This document shows, piece after piece, positions 34,867-46,500 of a stretch of 64,000 bases of DNA. Source of the DNA: Giardia muris (lineage: Eukaryota; Fornicata; Diplomonadida; Hexamitidae); the NCBI GenBank assembly GCA_006247105.1, contig CM016927.1, forward strand, positions 682,001 through 746,000, read 5' to 3'. A program made the position numbers and the translations under genes. Within the stretch, counting starts at the first letter, position 1. Each line of letters opens with the position of its first letter. The notes below the pieces were generated by a model that searched no databases, had not been told where the DNA came from, and was given only the letters and a program-made list of their open reading frames with translations.

Positions 34867-36842
34867 TAGCGGGCTTTGGGCCTCGGCTCGTCGTCAACGG
34901 AATCCTCTGATTCATCATCGTAGGAGGATTCGAGGTCTTCTTGGATCCCAGCTCTTCGTTGTCTATTGACTTGGATATATGCCTGCCGGTCCTTCTCGTC
35001 CGTACGAGCCAGCCTTCGTCGCAGGGTGAGGGCATGGTCGTTGTGAGGTTCAGTCTTTTCCTCACCTTCAGTCTCAGTGGAGTACGATGACTGATTGCTT
35101 GATGTGTCAATATCACCATCACTCTCGTTATCAAGCATGAAGTGGTTGGCCTTTGGCTTCCTTAGGGTCTCAAGCTCAATGCGCTCCTCCTCGGTCAGAG
35201 CCGCCCCATGGACGCGCGTGACCCTCAGAAGGTCATCCTCTTTCCCCTGCACGACCTCACCCGCGTCGGTGATGATCCCCTGTTCTCTCCCATAGGCCAG
35301 AAGCTGTTGGTTTTGCCGCGAGGCCTTCTGTATTAGGCGAGAACGCTTCGTGCCCTTTTTTTCCTCGTCCTCAGCCGCACCTGCTGGCCCTTCCACCTTC
35401 TTTTGAGTGGGGCGCTTCCCGATCGTCAATTGACCGATATTGGGGAGGCCGTAGCTCTGCCCGATAAGGGCTAGGTCAAGGTCCTGGATGGCTGGGAATA
35501 CAGAACGGTCTTGTTGCACGTGGATAGACTTCGCGTATGCGAGCAGAGCCTTCTCGGAGATGTGCCGCATGTACGGATCCCGAATACATAGCTCCGCTAG
35601 CTTCTGCCGTATGCTCACCATCACGGAAAGTTTGAGCGTCTTGCAGGAGTATGTGATACCCGCCTCGTCGAGATGTCGCTTGAATCCTTGCTCTTGCTCC
35701 GTTAGAAACAAGACGCCGCAACCCTCAAGGTCCATCCGTGCCGCACGCCCCACACGGTGGACAAAGGTCCTGATGGAATCAGGGCAGTCCAGCTGAACGA
35801 CCCAATGGACGACAGGGAGGTCGACGCCACGGGCACAGACGTCTGTCGTTATCAGGACTGCGTTCCGAGCCTCGGAGAACGCGATGAAGGTCTCCTCACG
35901 CCGTCTAGTCTTCATCTTCCCGGTCAAGGCGAAGATTGGGAGCCCCACACCCAAACGCCTGAAGGCCTCGTAGATGAAGGAGGCCTGCCTCACCGTCGCC
36001 GTGAAAACGACCGTCTTATGCTTCGAACGGCTCCTCAGAAAGCTGAAAAGGACATCAAGCTTGTCGGCAGGGTGCACTGTTGTCACAATGTTGTGGAGGG
36101 CCGGGGGGAGTGTCATCTTGGGATGAGAGGCATCAGATACGTTATCATTGGCATCCCTGTCCCCATTAACCACCTTTAATGCCTCCAGAGGGATTGAAAG
36201 ATGCTTCAAGACCCTCTTGATTGCCTTGTTGGTTAGCTCGCTCTCCGTGGCCGTGAAAAAGCCGGCCCAGATCTCTCCGGACCCTCGTGGCAAGTATTGC
36301 AAAATCGAGTGGAGGTCTGCGTAGAAGCCGGCCTCTATCAGGTTGTCGACCTCGTCCAGGATCAGAATCTTGAGGTTATCGGCCGAAAACGTCGAAGACT
36401 CCTCGAGGTGCTGCAGAAGACGCCCTGGAGTGGCTATCAAGACGTTGACGGCCAGTATTGCCTTGCGTTCGGTCTCGATGGAATGCCCGCCCGTGATCAG
36501 CCCTAGACTCAGGCCGACGCCTTTTCCGATGCGCTGCAACACAGTAAACGTCTGGACGCAAAGCTCGCGGGTAGGAAGGAGAATCAGGGCGCCGAGGCCA
36601 TCAAGCTTCTGCCATTCGGCATTGATGAGACGCTGCAACAGAGGGATCAGGAAGGAAAGAGTTTTCCCACTCCCTGTGCGGCTGATACCGAGGACTGCGA
36701 CGTGTGTGTTCTGTCCATGGAAAAGGGGGAGCACCCGTTGCTGGATACGCGTCATCCTGACGAAGCCGCACCGCTGAAGGTTCTCTTTGAGCGTGGGGGA
36801 GATCGGGAGGGCCTCGAAGCTGTCATCCCCGTTCGAGGTCAT
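34863..36842 (-). CDS. DEAD-box RNA helicase with DEVD motif II
   Basis: The product has 659 residues from ATG 36842, which follows GAAAAACATCGAAGAACTTAAACGA; a GTG nine codons upstream is less likely. All core motifs are in order: Q-motif region, SRTGSGKT (about 54-61), PTREL (90-94), TPGR (138-141), DEVD (163-166), TAT (197-199) and HRVGRAAR (362-369). The DEVD replaces the usual DEAD, and TAT replaces SAT. A long charged tail ends in DDEESEDSVDDEP-type sequence. The arrangement resembles nucleolar helicases of ribosome biogenesis such as Dbp4/DDX10, but the subgroup is uncertain. It is divergent from the HMG-box gene with 37 bp between starts. Confidence 0.9.
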   Translation of the reverse strand: MTSNGDDSFEALPISPTLKENLQRCGFVRMTRIQQRVLPLFHGQNTHVAVLGISRTGSGKTLSFLIPLLQRLINAEWQKLDGLGALILLPTRELCVQTFTVLQRIGKGVGLSLGLITGGHSIETERKAILAVNVLIATPGRLLQHLEESSTFSADNLKILILDEVDNLIEAGFYADLHSILQYLPRGSGEIWAGFFTATESELTNKAIKRVLKHLSIPLEALKVVNGDRDANDNVSDASHPKMTLPPALHNIVTTVHPADKLDVLFSFLRSRSKHKTVVFTATVRQASFIYEAFRRLGVGLPIFALTGKMKTRRREETFIAFSEARNAVLITTDVCARGVDLPVVHWVVQLDCPDSIRTFVHRVGRAARMDLEGCGVLFLTEQEQGFKRHLDEAGITYSCKTLKLSVMVSIRQKLAELCIRDPYMRHISEKALLAYAKSIHVQQDRSVFPAIQDLDLALIGQSYGLPNIGQLTIGKRPTQKKVEGPAGAAEDEEKKGTKRSRLIQKASRQNQQLLAYGREQGIITDAGEVVQGKEDDLLRVTRVHGAALTEEERIELETLRKPKANHFMLDNESDGDIDTSSNQSSYSTETEGEEKTEPHNDHALTLRRRLARTDEKDRQAYIQVNRQRRAGIQEDLESSYDDESEDSVDDEPRPKARY

Positions 36843-36879
36843 TCGTTTAAGTTCTTCGATGTTTTTCACTCAAAAAGAG
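36843..36879. promoter_or_regulatory. 37-bp bidirectional promoter
   Basis: Between the divergent helicase and HMG-box ATGs lie 37 bases with T-rich (GTTTAAGTTCTTCGATGTTTTT) and A-rich (CAAAAAGAG) halves, the expected mirror arrangement of two short initiators. Confidence 0.5.
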
Positions 36880-37431
36880 ATGACGACGAAGCCTGGGGCG
36901 AACTCCGACGGGCGCCCAAGCAAGCCGCCCACCGCATACTTCCTCTTCATGCGGGAGCGGGGAGATGAGGTCAAGGGGCTTTCGGGCGCCGAGCGCACCA
37001 GGACTTTATCGACCAAGTGGAAGGAACTTGGAGAAGAGGAGAAGCAGGCGTACAATAATCGGGCGAAAGAACTGAAGGACGCCTATAAAATTGAGCTCGA
37101 GAGGTGGAAGCAGGAACATCCGGATGAAGCTGAGGGGGCTATGAAGCGGGAACCTGTTCGCGCTGCAGTTAAGGAATTACGGGTATCACGAGGAGCTTCG
37201 GAAAAGGATCTGAAGATATTCTTCATCCTGGCGCACCTCAAGGCGTACGCTAAGGAGCACAGCGGGGCTACAATCCCTGCGACGAAACGGGCAAAGGCAT
37301 TGTTGATAGAGAGGTTCGAGGCTCTCGCCGATGAGGAGCGTGCAGCCTGGCAGACAGCGTGGGAGGCTCTAGCTGAGACACAGAGGGGTGAGATGCGTGA
37401 GTTCTACGAGTCTTGGGCACCAAACGCGTAA
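36880..37431 (+). CDS. HMG-box protein
   Basis: ATG 36880 follows CTCAAAAAGAG; the frame is open further upstream inside the helicase promoter, but those codons are unlikely to be used. The 183-residue product has one clear HMG box (about 13-82): PPTAYFLFMRERGDEV, LSTKWKELGEEEKQAYNNRA and KDAYKIELERW follow the three-helix pattern with conserved aromatic and Trp positions. The box binds and bends DNA in chromatin proteins. The remaining 90 residues (KIFFILAHLKAYAKEH, LLIERFEALADEERAAWQ, FYESW) may be a second, degenerate box. Confidence 0.9.
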   Translation: MTTKPGANSDGRPSKPPTAYFLFMRERGDEVKGLSGAERTRTLSTKWKELGEEEKQAYNNRAKELKDAYKIELERWKQEHPDEAEGAMKREPVRAAVKELRVSRGASEKDLKIFFILAHLKAYAKEHSGATIPATKRAKALLIERFEALADEERAAWQTAWEALAETQRGEMREFYESWAPNA

Positions 37432-37520
37432 CTTCCTCATGTTCCCCAGACAGGTTCTATATGCATCATTCACACTCTTACATCACTTGTACCACTTGTG
37501 TCAGCTCCCCCTTCGCATAG

Positions 37521-40500
37521 CTAGTCGTTAAGGGCCGCGAAGAGGGCAACGCCCCGCTTCGTCCACTTCGAGCTATCGTCGGCCTCGACTGGGAGCTCAA
37601 TTGGTAGGATGAAGTTTGTGCTGTGCCCGGTCGTACTGAGGACGCCCGCTCGTGCAAGCGTTCGATATGCGGGACAACGATATGTCCGCCGTGCGACCTC
37701 GGGGTCGATGGGCTTTCCTAACTCGTCTGGGAGGAAGTGAATGACTGGCATCCTGCAATACAGCTCGCGTGGGAAGGACTCCTGGATCGTCCCGTTCTTC
37801 ATGCACCAGCGGGCCCCTTCCATATATAAGCCGTAGACGTAGCAGCCGTCGGGATTCTCCTTATGGAGGCCGTCGATACTCTCCAGAAGTTGTGCACCCT
37901 CGGAACGGTAATTCGTCCCGTTGACCATGACGTCGGTCACCCGGAACTTGAAGCCAAGCTGATCAATGGCAATGACATACTTCCTGGCGTAATTCTGGAG
38001 ACAGCCGGTGAGAAATCCTTGTGTGAAGAAGAAGCCCGAGATCCAGAAGCAGACGGGGATCCCTTGCTCGATCCAGACCCGAATGAAGTCAATGCGATCC
38101 AGGAGGTCTGCATAGTACGAGGAAAGAGGCTTGAGACAGGGATAACTGTGCTTCAGCCAAAGCGCTGGCGTCTTGTTCCGGACGAGGCTATCCGCCAACT
38201 GCTCTAGCTCCGTGTTCATGACGGAGAAGCCTTGGATCGCTCGCTGAAGCTCCTGGAGTGACCTTCGAATGCTCGTGATCAGCTTGTTGTACCGCATGCA
38301 CTCCTGCACAAGAACAGTGTTGAAGGACTCCTCGTACTTCGTCGGATACTTCGCACTGACCTCGTCGATGTTGAACAAAGCTGGGCACCGATCCAGGAGT
38401 TGCTGTGCCTGACCCAATAATAGGGCATTCGAATCGGGTGTCTCCGCCCTCGCCCCTTCTCCAGCCCCAGCAGTATCTCCACCGCTCTCGGCCTCTCCTT
38501 TGGCATCAGACTTACTGTCCTTCGGCTGGAGCTTGATAAGCTCATTGAGCATGCTCTGGACCGCCTGGTTGTCACACGTGATCGCAGCATTGACGTGTAA
38601 CCCGAACAGCTCCGGCCTAGGGTCATTGGGAACCTGTTCACGGATGATCTCGAGGCAATCCTTGTAATTGAGTCCGTCTGGTAGCTGCTTAACTGCCAGG
38701 ACCTCAGGATCGTTCATGCGGCTGAAATCATAGCCCGTCACGAGCGCCTCCGGGGTCAAATAATCCCGAAGGATCGTGGTTAGACAGGTCTCGTCGTTGT
38801 AGTCCGTCACACGACCGCAATAGTTGATCTTCCCGAAGAGGAACTGAAGGACATCATAGGGGACGGCCGAGTACGACTCGAGAAAGAGTCCAAGCTGACG
38901 GTAACACATATCCAGATCTCCAGTCGTGAAGTCATAGGGGATGTTATATCCGAGAGGCCCGAACTTTCGTCGCTCCTGAGTGACAGCATGGAAGACGGCC
39001 ATCGCAAAGACCAGCTTCTTGAAGATCTCGATCTTCTGAGAGTCTCCAGACTGGATTGTCTCATTCAGGATCTTGTCGTTCAAGCTTGAGTACGTTCGGA
39101 GGACGTTGTTTCGCATCCCAAGGGCCGCCTCATTCGTCATCTTGACGGAGTTCTGAAGGATGGAGACCGGGAACTGCTCGCTTGGCATGGAGGTCAGCCA
39201 CAAACGGAAATCGCGATGGACATTCGAGGGATCCGACCCAAGCTGTTCGATGATCTTCTCCAGTTCTGGCATCCAGGAAACCGCCAGGTGGCAATTCATG
39301 AGAATAATCCATGAGCCCCGCTCAACTCCCTGGGTGATCAGCTGGCTTGCGATTGCTCCCTGGCCCTGCCCGAGCGAGATGGACTGCATCTTGCGTGACA
39401 TACGCATCTCGTCCGCGAATCGGAAGAGGTCCGCCATCGGGTCGGACCCGGAGCTAAGGATGAAGAGGAGAGGGGTGACGTTATTCGAGTCCTTGAAGGA
39501 GAGCTCGAGGTTGAAGAGCTGAGGCTCATTAAAGCGAGGCCCGAGCTCCTGTTCGATGAAGGTACGGGAATAGGCGATGATTTTGTCCGGTCGGATACAC
39601 ATCAACGGAAGGAAACGCTGGAAGGGGGTGAGCGTCCCCTCATACGGCTCCGGGAATGGGCAGGAGTCGGGGGCCGGGCTTTCGAACATCTCGCGCCAGA
39701 CCTTTTGGGCGGCAGGAGAGGAGAACGAGTTCGAAAAGCCATCGAAGGTGGGCGAGACCGAGTCCATGCCACAGATATTGATCCAGGACCGTTCAGGTAA
39801 CCATTCTGGGCACGGGTTCGGGCGTGGCGCCTTTGCAGACGCAGACCCGATGAGGAGATACTTGAGCTCATTAAGGCTAAGACCCCCCGCCTGGTGCTTA
39901 ATCCGGATCGCGACGAGGACGGCAAAGAGGAGCTTATGCGCCTCGAAGAGCGAGCGGCAAATCGTCGTGTAAAGGTAGTATGTGAAGTGGTCGATGAGGT
40001 TCTTAAGGCGCGCATCGAGCTCGTCCGCCTGCTCGGCATCGGCGATCGCCTGGACGAAGAGGTTGACGTACCACTGGAGTGAGTACTGGTACATGCTGTC
40101 GACGGCGGCCATATCACAGCAGCAGAAGTAGAGGACACTCGCACGGGTCGCGACCGGGCGATAAAGCTCACGGGCCGTGTCGATCTCCTTCTCCGTCTGC
40201 TCGGACTCGGCCACCTTCGCCGCAATCTCCTGGCTCGTCTTTTGAGACTGGGATAGGGTCTCGATGAGGGATTCGTCCGAGAGGATGTCTCCAGTTGACT
40301 CGGAAAGCATCCGAAGGATCTTGGCCTCAAGAGCCTTTAGATCTTGGCGCATGCGACTATTGGAGACCACGAGCTGGCTCTTCATCGACTCGAGATCTTG
40401 GCGTTCCCGATTAACGACCGTGGCGAGTAATTGCTCCTCCAAACCGGATTCGTTGATCGCAAAGTTGAGGACCAGGACCTTGACAGCGTTCTCCGGAGAA

Positions 40501-43500
40501 TACTTCGGGTTCGGGAGACTCGTCGTCAAGTAGACGCGGAAGTTCGGGTTGTAGGGAATCACCTGATCGCCAAGTTTGATGACAAGGGAGTTTCCGTCCT
40601 TATAGACCTGCTTCTGTAGAATCGTATCGAGGGCCGGGTCAATGTCCTCTAGGAGATTGATGATAATGACCGGCTTTCCGAAACGGATGGCATTCTCGAT
40701 GGCTCGCAGGAGGTCCTTATCACTTGCCTTACAGACCGTGAGAGAATTGTCTCTTTCCATGTTCCTGATGAACTTCGTCCCTTGCCCTTGTGGATCAATG
40801 AGTAATGGATACTTATCGCTATTGTACATGAAGAGCGCGTTCTCTGTCGAGTGGTTGTCTGATGGGAGCCCGTTAACATGGAAGCTCTGGATCTCAACCT
40901 CGTCGGATAGAATCCCCCGTAGATTGAGGTGCTCTCCTGGCGTGCGTGGGATGTTCAAGCCATCCATCGCAGAGAGCCAGCTGCGTGCGATCTTCGCTCG
41001 GAACTCAGAAGTGAAGGCTCCAAGGTAGACAACACAACCTGCAGAGAAAAGACAGTCTCCAAGGATCGTGCTTAACCGCTCACCCATCTCCGCCAACTGG
41101 TTCGTCCAGCGATCCTTCTCGCCCCCAAGTCCGCTGATCAGCTTCTCGGCGCGTTGGAGCTTAAGCCCTGTCTCATCAACTTGTCGTGTCAGTTCCTCCT
41201 TCTTCTCGAGGGCTCCATTGAACTGGGCCTCAAGCTGCGCGATCTTTGCCTCGACCTCATTGAGCTCGGCGACGAGCTTATCGAGGTTCTGCTGGACGAC
41301 CTGAAGTTCTGCCTCAGCACCCGCGAGCTTCTGGCGCTTCGGCTCGACTTGCTTCGCGACATGGTAGTACTTGTTCATCGCATGGACCCAGGAGCACATC
41401 GCCATCGCGGCCTTGGACTTCTTCTCGATCTCCTTCGGGACAAACTCTGGGTCCACGATGTACTTCTGGATCTTCTTGATGACGTCCGGCTTGATGTTGT
41501 CGCGATCGTAATTCAGAAGCTTGTCAAGGAGCCCGCGCGGGTCTGAAAGGAGCTTCTTGCTTGGGTCCCAGTAATCTTCGATGTATTGCCCCGGTTTGTC
41601 CTTATCGGCCATCCTGTTACCCTTGACGCCGAAGAACTGGCAAACAGCCTCCATGACAAGCTTGACACCGTAGGGAGGACTGGTATAGTGGCCGAGCTCC
41701 GAGAGATCTGAGACCTTCAAGGATTTGAGTGCCTCAAGCGCGGCTTCAAGAGCAGGAATAGCCTCAGCAAGATCTCTCTCGGCGTCGTTCTTAATTGCCT
41801 CGCACTCATCGCGCTTATCAGCGGCAATCTGCTTCTCCTTCGCAACCACCTGGCGAGTCTTGTCGGCCTCAGTCTTATCCTTCTCCAGGTCGACCATCAT
41901 CGCTTCCACCTCCTTCTGCGTCTTCTCGAGGACGGGCTGGAGCGCCGTCAGGTCCTCCTGCATCTTCGCGACCATCTCCTGAGTATCCAGCAGCTTATGG
42001 AGCCCGGATTGCAACTGCAGCCGGTACTCGTTGATTTTGTTGTATTGCACCTGTAACAGCCGCGCAAACGTCGAGAGCAGGGTTAGGTAAAGGGTTGGAG
42101 TGATATGATTGAGTCTCCCTGCCTCCTCCTTGTACTTGAGAGACCAGGTCTCGATGGACACGTGGAACGTCATGCAAACTTTGATGATCGATTGCTGGAG
42201 CGCCGCCTTCTGTCTCTTCCGCTCGCCTTCATCCTCAACCTTCGCAAACTGCTCGTCGAGGTACTTGTTCAGGAACTCCGACTGCGGAGAGTCGGGGAAG
42301 CACGTGACGCCCTGGTCAATCAGCTCGTAGTTGTAGACGCTCCTTCCGACGTCAACCAGAGCCTCGTCCGGCCAGCCCGTGAACCAGTCCAACGTGCAGC
42401 AGTTGACGAGCGAGGGGAAGTTCCGAAGCCGCGTCCGAAGAGCCGCAGACGGACTGAAGGTCAGGACGAGGTGAATATTCGCCTTAACACGTGTCAAGTA
42501 GGCGTCGAAGAGTGCAATCTTCGTGGGTTGAATCCCACGCTCGACGCAGACGGGACGGACCGCCGTGAAGATCTGCTCCATGTCATTCGGGTCGTAGAGG
42601 TTCTGGATATCCGCGGTGTTTAGAATGGCATTGATGTCCTCGACCATCGCCTCGTTGACGATCATCGAGTCAGTGAAGAGAAAGACGATCTGCTTGTTGT
42701 CGACGCCGGCCGTCATGAGGACCTTCTTGAGGTCATCACGCCACTCAGGAATCCCATAGTTCTTCCGAAGCTCGATCGTAAAGACGTCGTATTCGGCGAG
42801 AAAAGCTGCTAGACGACCAAGGCTACTACGCCCAGACCCACCCAAGCCGATCAATAAGCAATTCCCACCGGGCTGACGGAGGATGCGTGCGATCCGGTTG
42901 AGGTGGCTGACCGCCATCTTAAAGAAGACTAGGTTCATGCGCTTGCTGTTCTGGTCATTGTAGTCATTGAGAGAGTCTGTCAGGACCTGTCCCAAAGCCT
43001 TCATGTCCCGGATTTCGCGATAAGGACGAGACGTCTGCTGGAGGTTGAGGAAGTCTCCGAAGAGGAGGTCCTCGGGTGGCTCATCGCCAAGGACGTCGCC
43101 ACGAAGACCTCGGTTAAAGACCTCCTGGGACTTCTTGTCAAGGAGCTCTGTGAACCAGGTGCGGTCCCGGTCATCGATGAGGCGGTCGTAGTAGACGCGC
43201 ATATTCTCGTGAACCCACAAGCGGATGAGGTTCTTCTCGATATCCTGAAGCCCATAGGGTATCGTCGACCCGTCGTCCTGGATCTGCGAGACGACGCTCA
43301 GGGCATCGACCATCAATACTCCTTGGAAGACCTTTGAGAGGTCGCGGAGGTTGAAGACGTAGTGCGACTTCTCGGGGGTTGGAAGGAGTTCCAGGCGCGC
43401 CATGTTGTAGACCTGCAAGGAGGCGTCCACGAGGCGCGTGCAGACCTGCTGGACGCTTGGCGCGTGCTCCCCCGCGGTCGCTGTCGTGAAGGAGCGGTTC

Positions 43501-46500
43501 GCCCACCAGTCGATGATCGTGTTGAAAATCCCCCGAAGCCCGTTGTCGTTCATCTCCGGGAAGGTCAGGAAGTTCATATGCCGTTGCATCCGATTCGTGA
43601 TCGCCTGGCGACCGCCACCGGGCGGCCCCATTGCCGAGACCAGGTACGTGTCCACGATATGCTTGAAGAAGAGCTCGTCACGGTCGTACCACCCTCCATG
43701 GTCGAGGAACTGGCGGAGAAGTTCGATGACGGGGATGGCCCCGTACTGCTCCTTGTTTGGAAGGTTCAAATCGTCGACGAAGAGGATGAACTTCTTCCCC
43801 GCGACGGGCCCGTAGATTCCCTTTCTCCGCTTCTCCATCTTCCCATCGACGAAGTCCTGGGTCTGATTCACCCCGGTCCGCGCCGAGAAGTTCATGAAGA
43901 TGGGAATGTTGATCGCAACGTCCGATGCAGGGCCTCGGAGTAAGTAGTTCTTGATGACACTAGTCTTGCTCGTCCCAGTCTGGCCAACGGCAAGGACGGG
44001 GAAGCCGTTCGTCAACAGTTTCCGGAGGAGGTACGTCGAACGCACCGTGTCAGCAGTCGGAACGAAGATGTCCTGATACTCGATGGTCTTCTGAGCTCCG
44101 GTGGCAAGAGAGTCTATCGAGAAGGGAGGGATCGTCTCCATCCAAGGAACCCAGCGCGCCCCCATCGTCTCCTCCGTCTCGTCGCCACCCATCCCCATCT
44201 TAGTGGCGTTGTCAATGGCCGGGTAGACAAAGCAATAGTCGTAAATCATCGTCGCCGCTCCATTCGCGTCCGTGGTTGGGAGAGGGAACTCCTCTAGCTT
44301 TCCAGACTCGAGGATCCGCGCACGCAGCCACGCGTCAAACTTGCAGCGGCCTTCCTCGTTCGCGATGTTGCTTCCCACGCCCCAGGCGAGCGCAAAGAAG
44401 AAGTATGGCTCGAGATACCGCCCGAGGAGCTCGATCTTCGCCTCCTCGATGACATTAAAGTCGTTCGGCTTGTACTCGCGGACGAAGCAGTCGAGGATCT
44501 TGAGCGTCGAGAGGACCAGGTTCTGGGGGCAGGACTTGATAAGATCTTGGGTCTCTGTCGCGACGAACGCCAGCGAGCTCGCGAGGAACTCGTCGAACAG
44601 GGCCTTGAAATGTGTCGCGATCTCGGACCGCTTTTCCGTGATTCCTAGCCGCGAGCGAGTAGTCCCCTGTGCCGACTCGGGCTTATCAGCCTTCTTCGCC
44701 TTTGCCCCCGCGTAGGCGTTCTCGAGCCGGATGTCTTCGGGTAAACGATCAATCCAGGACTCAACGTAGGCACTAAGACTGACCGTGTCGAGGCCGTTGA
44801 AGAAAATCATCCCGGCACGCGAGACGGTGGCTGGGGAGGCCTCGGCGAGATCCTCCACCTCGAAGACAAGGCTGATGACGTTGGTGAGGGCGATGATCTC
44901 TCCGGAGGTGAGGCAGAGCTTCTTGTTGTCATCGAGGACGGTGTTCATCGACTCGATCCAAAGGGCGTCAATGGGGCCGCAGATATGAAGCCACTGGCGC
45001 GCGTGATCGAACTTACGGACGAAGGCGGGGCCATTGACCTGACTGATCGTGAGGACGTTCTTATCCGTGACCCCGTCGTTCTGCAGGTACATGGACTGCT
45101 CGATGCTCGCGGTATGCTGGTTGTATGCCGCAACAGACTTCCGGATCAGGTCCGCGAGGATCCCATCGGACCACTCGTGGGAGACGAGGTCGAACTCCCC
45201 ATAGAGCTGCCCCATCGTGATCGACTTCGGGTTAATTCGATGGATGACGGCCTTCATGAATGTATAATCCTCAGGGATGATCTTGTCGGCCTCAGCAAGG
45301 GTCATCTCCGGGTTTGACCGGAGGAGTCCGTTGAAGGTCGCCAGACGTGCATCATACTCAGCAGCATTCAGCTGGGTGAGCGCGATTGCCAGGGAGTCGA
45401 GGGCCACGGTCTTTCCCGACGAGGTCTGCCCAACCGTCATCAACCCGTGTCTCAAAAGAACCGTCTGGTACACCTCCACGATTTTGTGGATAAAGGCCGG
45501 CTCCGCCTGCATGTACCCCATCTGGTTCGAGCGGAGGACGAAGGAGACGCTATCGATGAGCTTGGAGAAGTCAACGTGAGGGGATTCAGTTCCTGGGAAC
45601 ATGTCTCGGATAATGTTGCCGAACAGGATGACATCGTTGCTCAAGAACTTCGGAACGTTGACCTCTTTGATCGCACGAAGAAGGATCTGCTCCTCGGTAA
45701 CGGTCAGTTGTCCATCTTTCGTGTACTCCCGAATCATGTTTCCGGCGGCCTGGAGAGTCGTGTTAAGCGCACGCATACCGAAATCATAATGGTCCTGGCT
45801 AGAGAGCTGTTCGGAGCTGAGCTTGAAGGAGGCCGTCGTCTTCCTTGCAAGGATCTTCGCATTCTTATATCCGAAGCTATAAAGACGAATCTCTGCGATC
45901 AGAGAGTAGTCGGGAACCATGCAGCTGACAGAACGGAAGAGGGCCTTCAGGTTATCAGGTAGTTCGACACGGCCCGCATAGCCCGGATTCATCGTGATGA
46001 AGACCGCACACGTCGGCTTCAAGGAGATCTCGCGGCCCTCGAACAAGAATCGCTCCTGACGGTTGATGATCGCGCGCTGGATCGTCAGGATCTGTTGGGC
46101 GATGACGGACAACACCTCGATATCGATACGGTTGAACTCGTCGAAGCAGGACCAGGCGCCGGACATCGCGAGCCCCGTGAAGAACTTCCCCATCGCCTTG
46201 TAATCGAGGCCCTCCGAGCAGTTGAAGACGATGACCGGCTGGGCAAGCGCCTTCGCTAGGTCCTTCGTCGACTCCGTCTTCCCGGTTCCTGCAGGTCCCG
46301 CTGGAGCCCCACCAAGATTGTTCTGGAGCGCGGAGGTAAGGGTGATGTAGATCCGGTCCGTCAACGGGGTGATGACCAGCCTGGACGTATTCCCAAGGTA
46401 CTCGAACCCGTACGGATAGACGGTCTGGACCTGGCGGACATGCATGTCGACCTGGTTGTTTGTTTTCTGGTAATACGTTCGTGCAGCAGAGACGACCTCA

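Noticed and set aside
39602..40330. Arg/Ser-rich minus-strand frame inside the dynein gene
   Set aside because: It is a shifted-frame shadow of the dynein coding sequence with no independent support.
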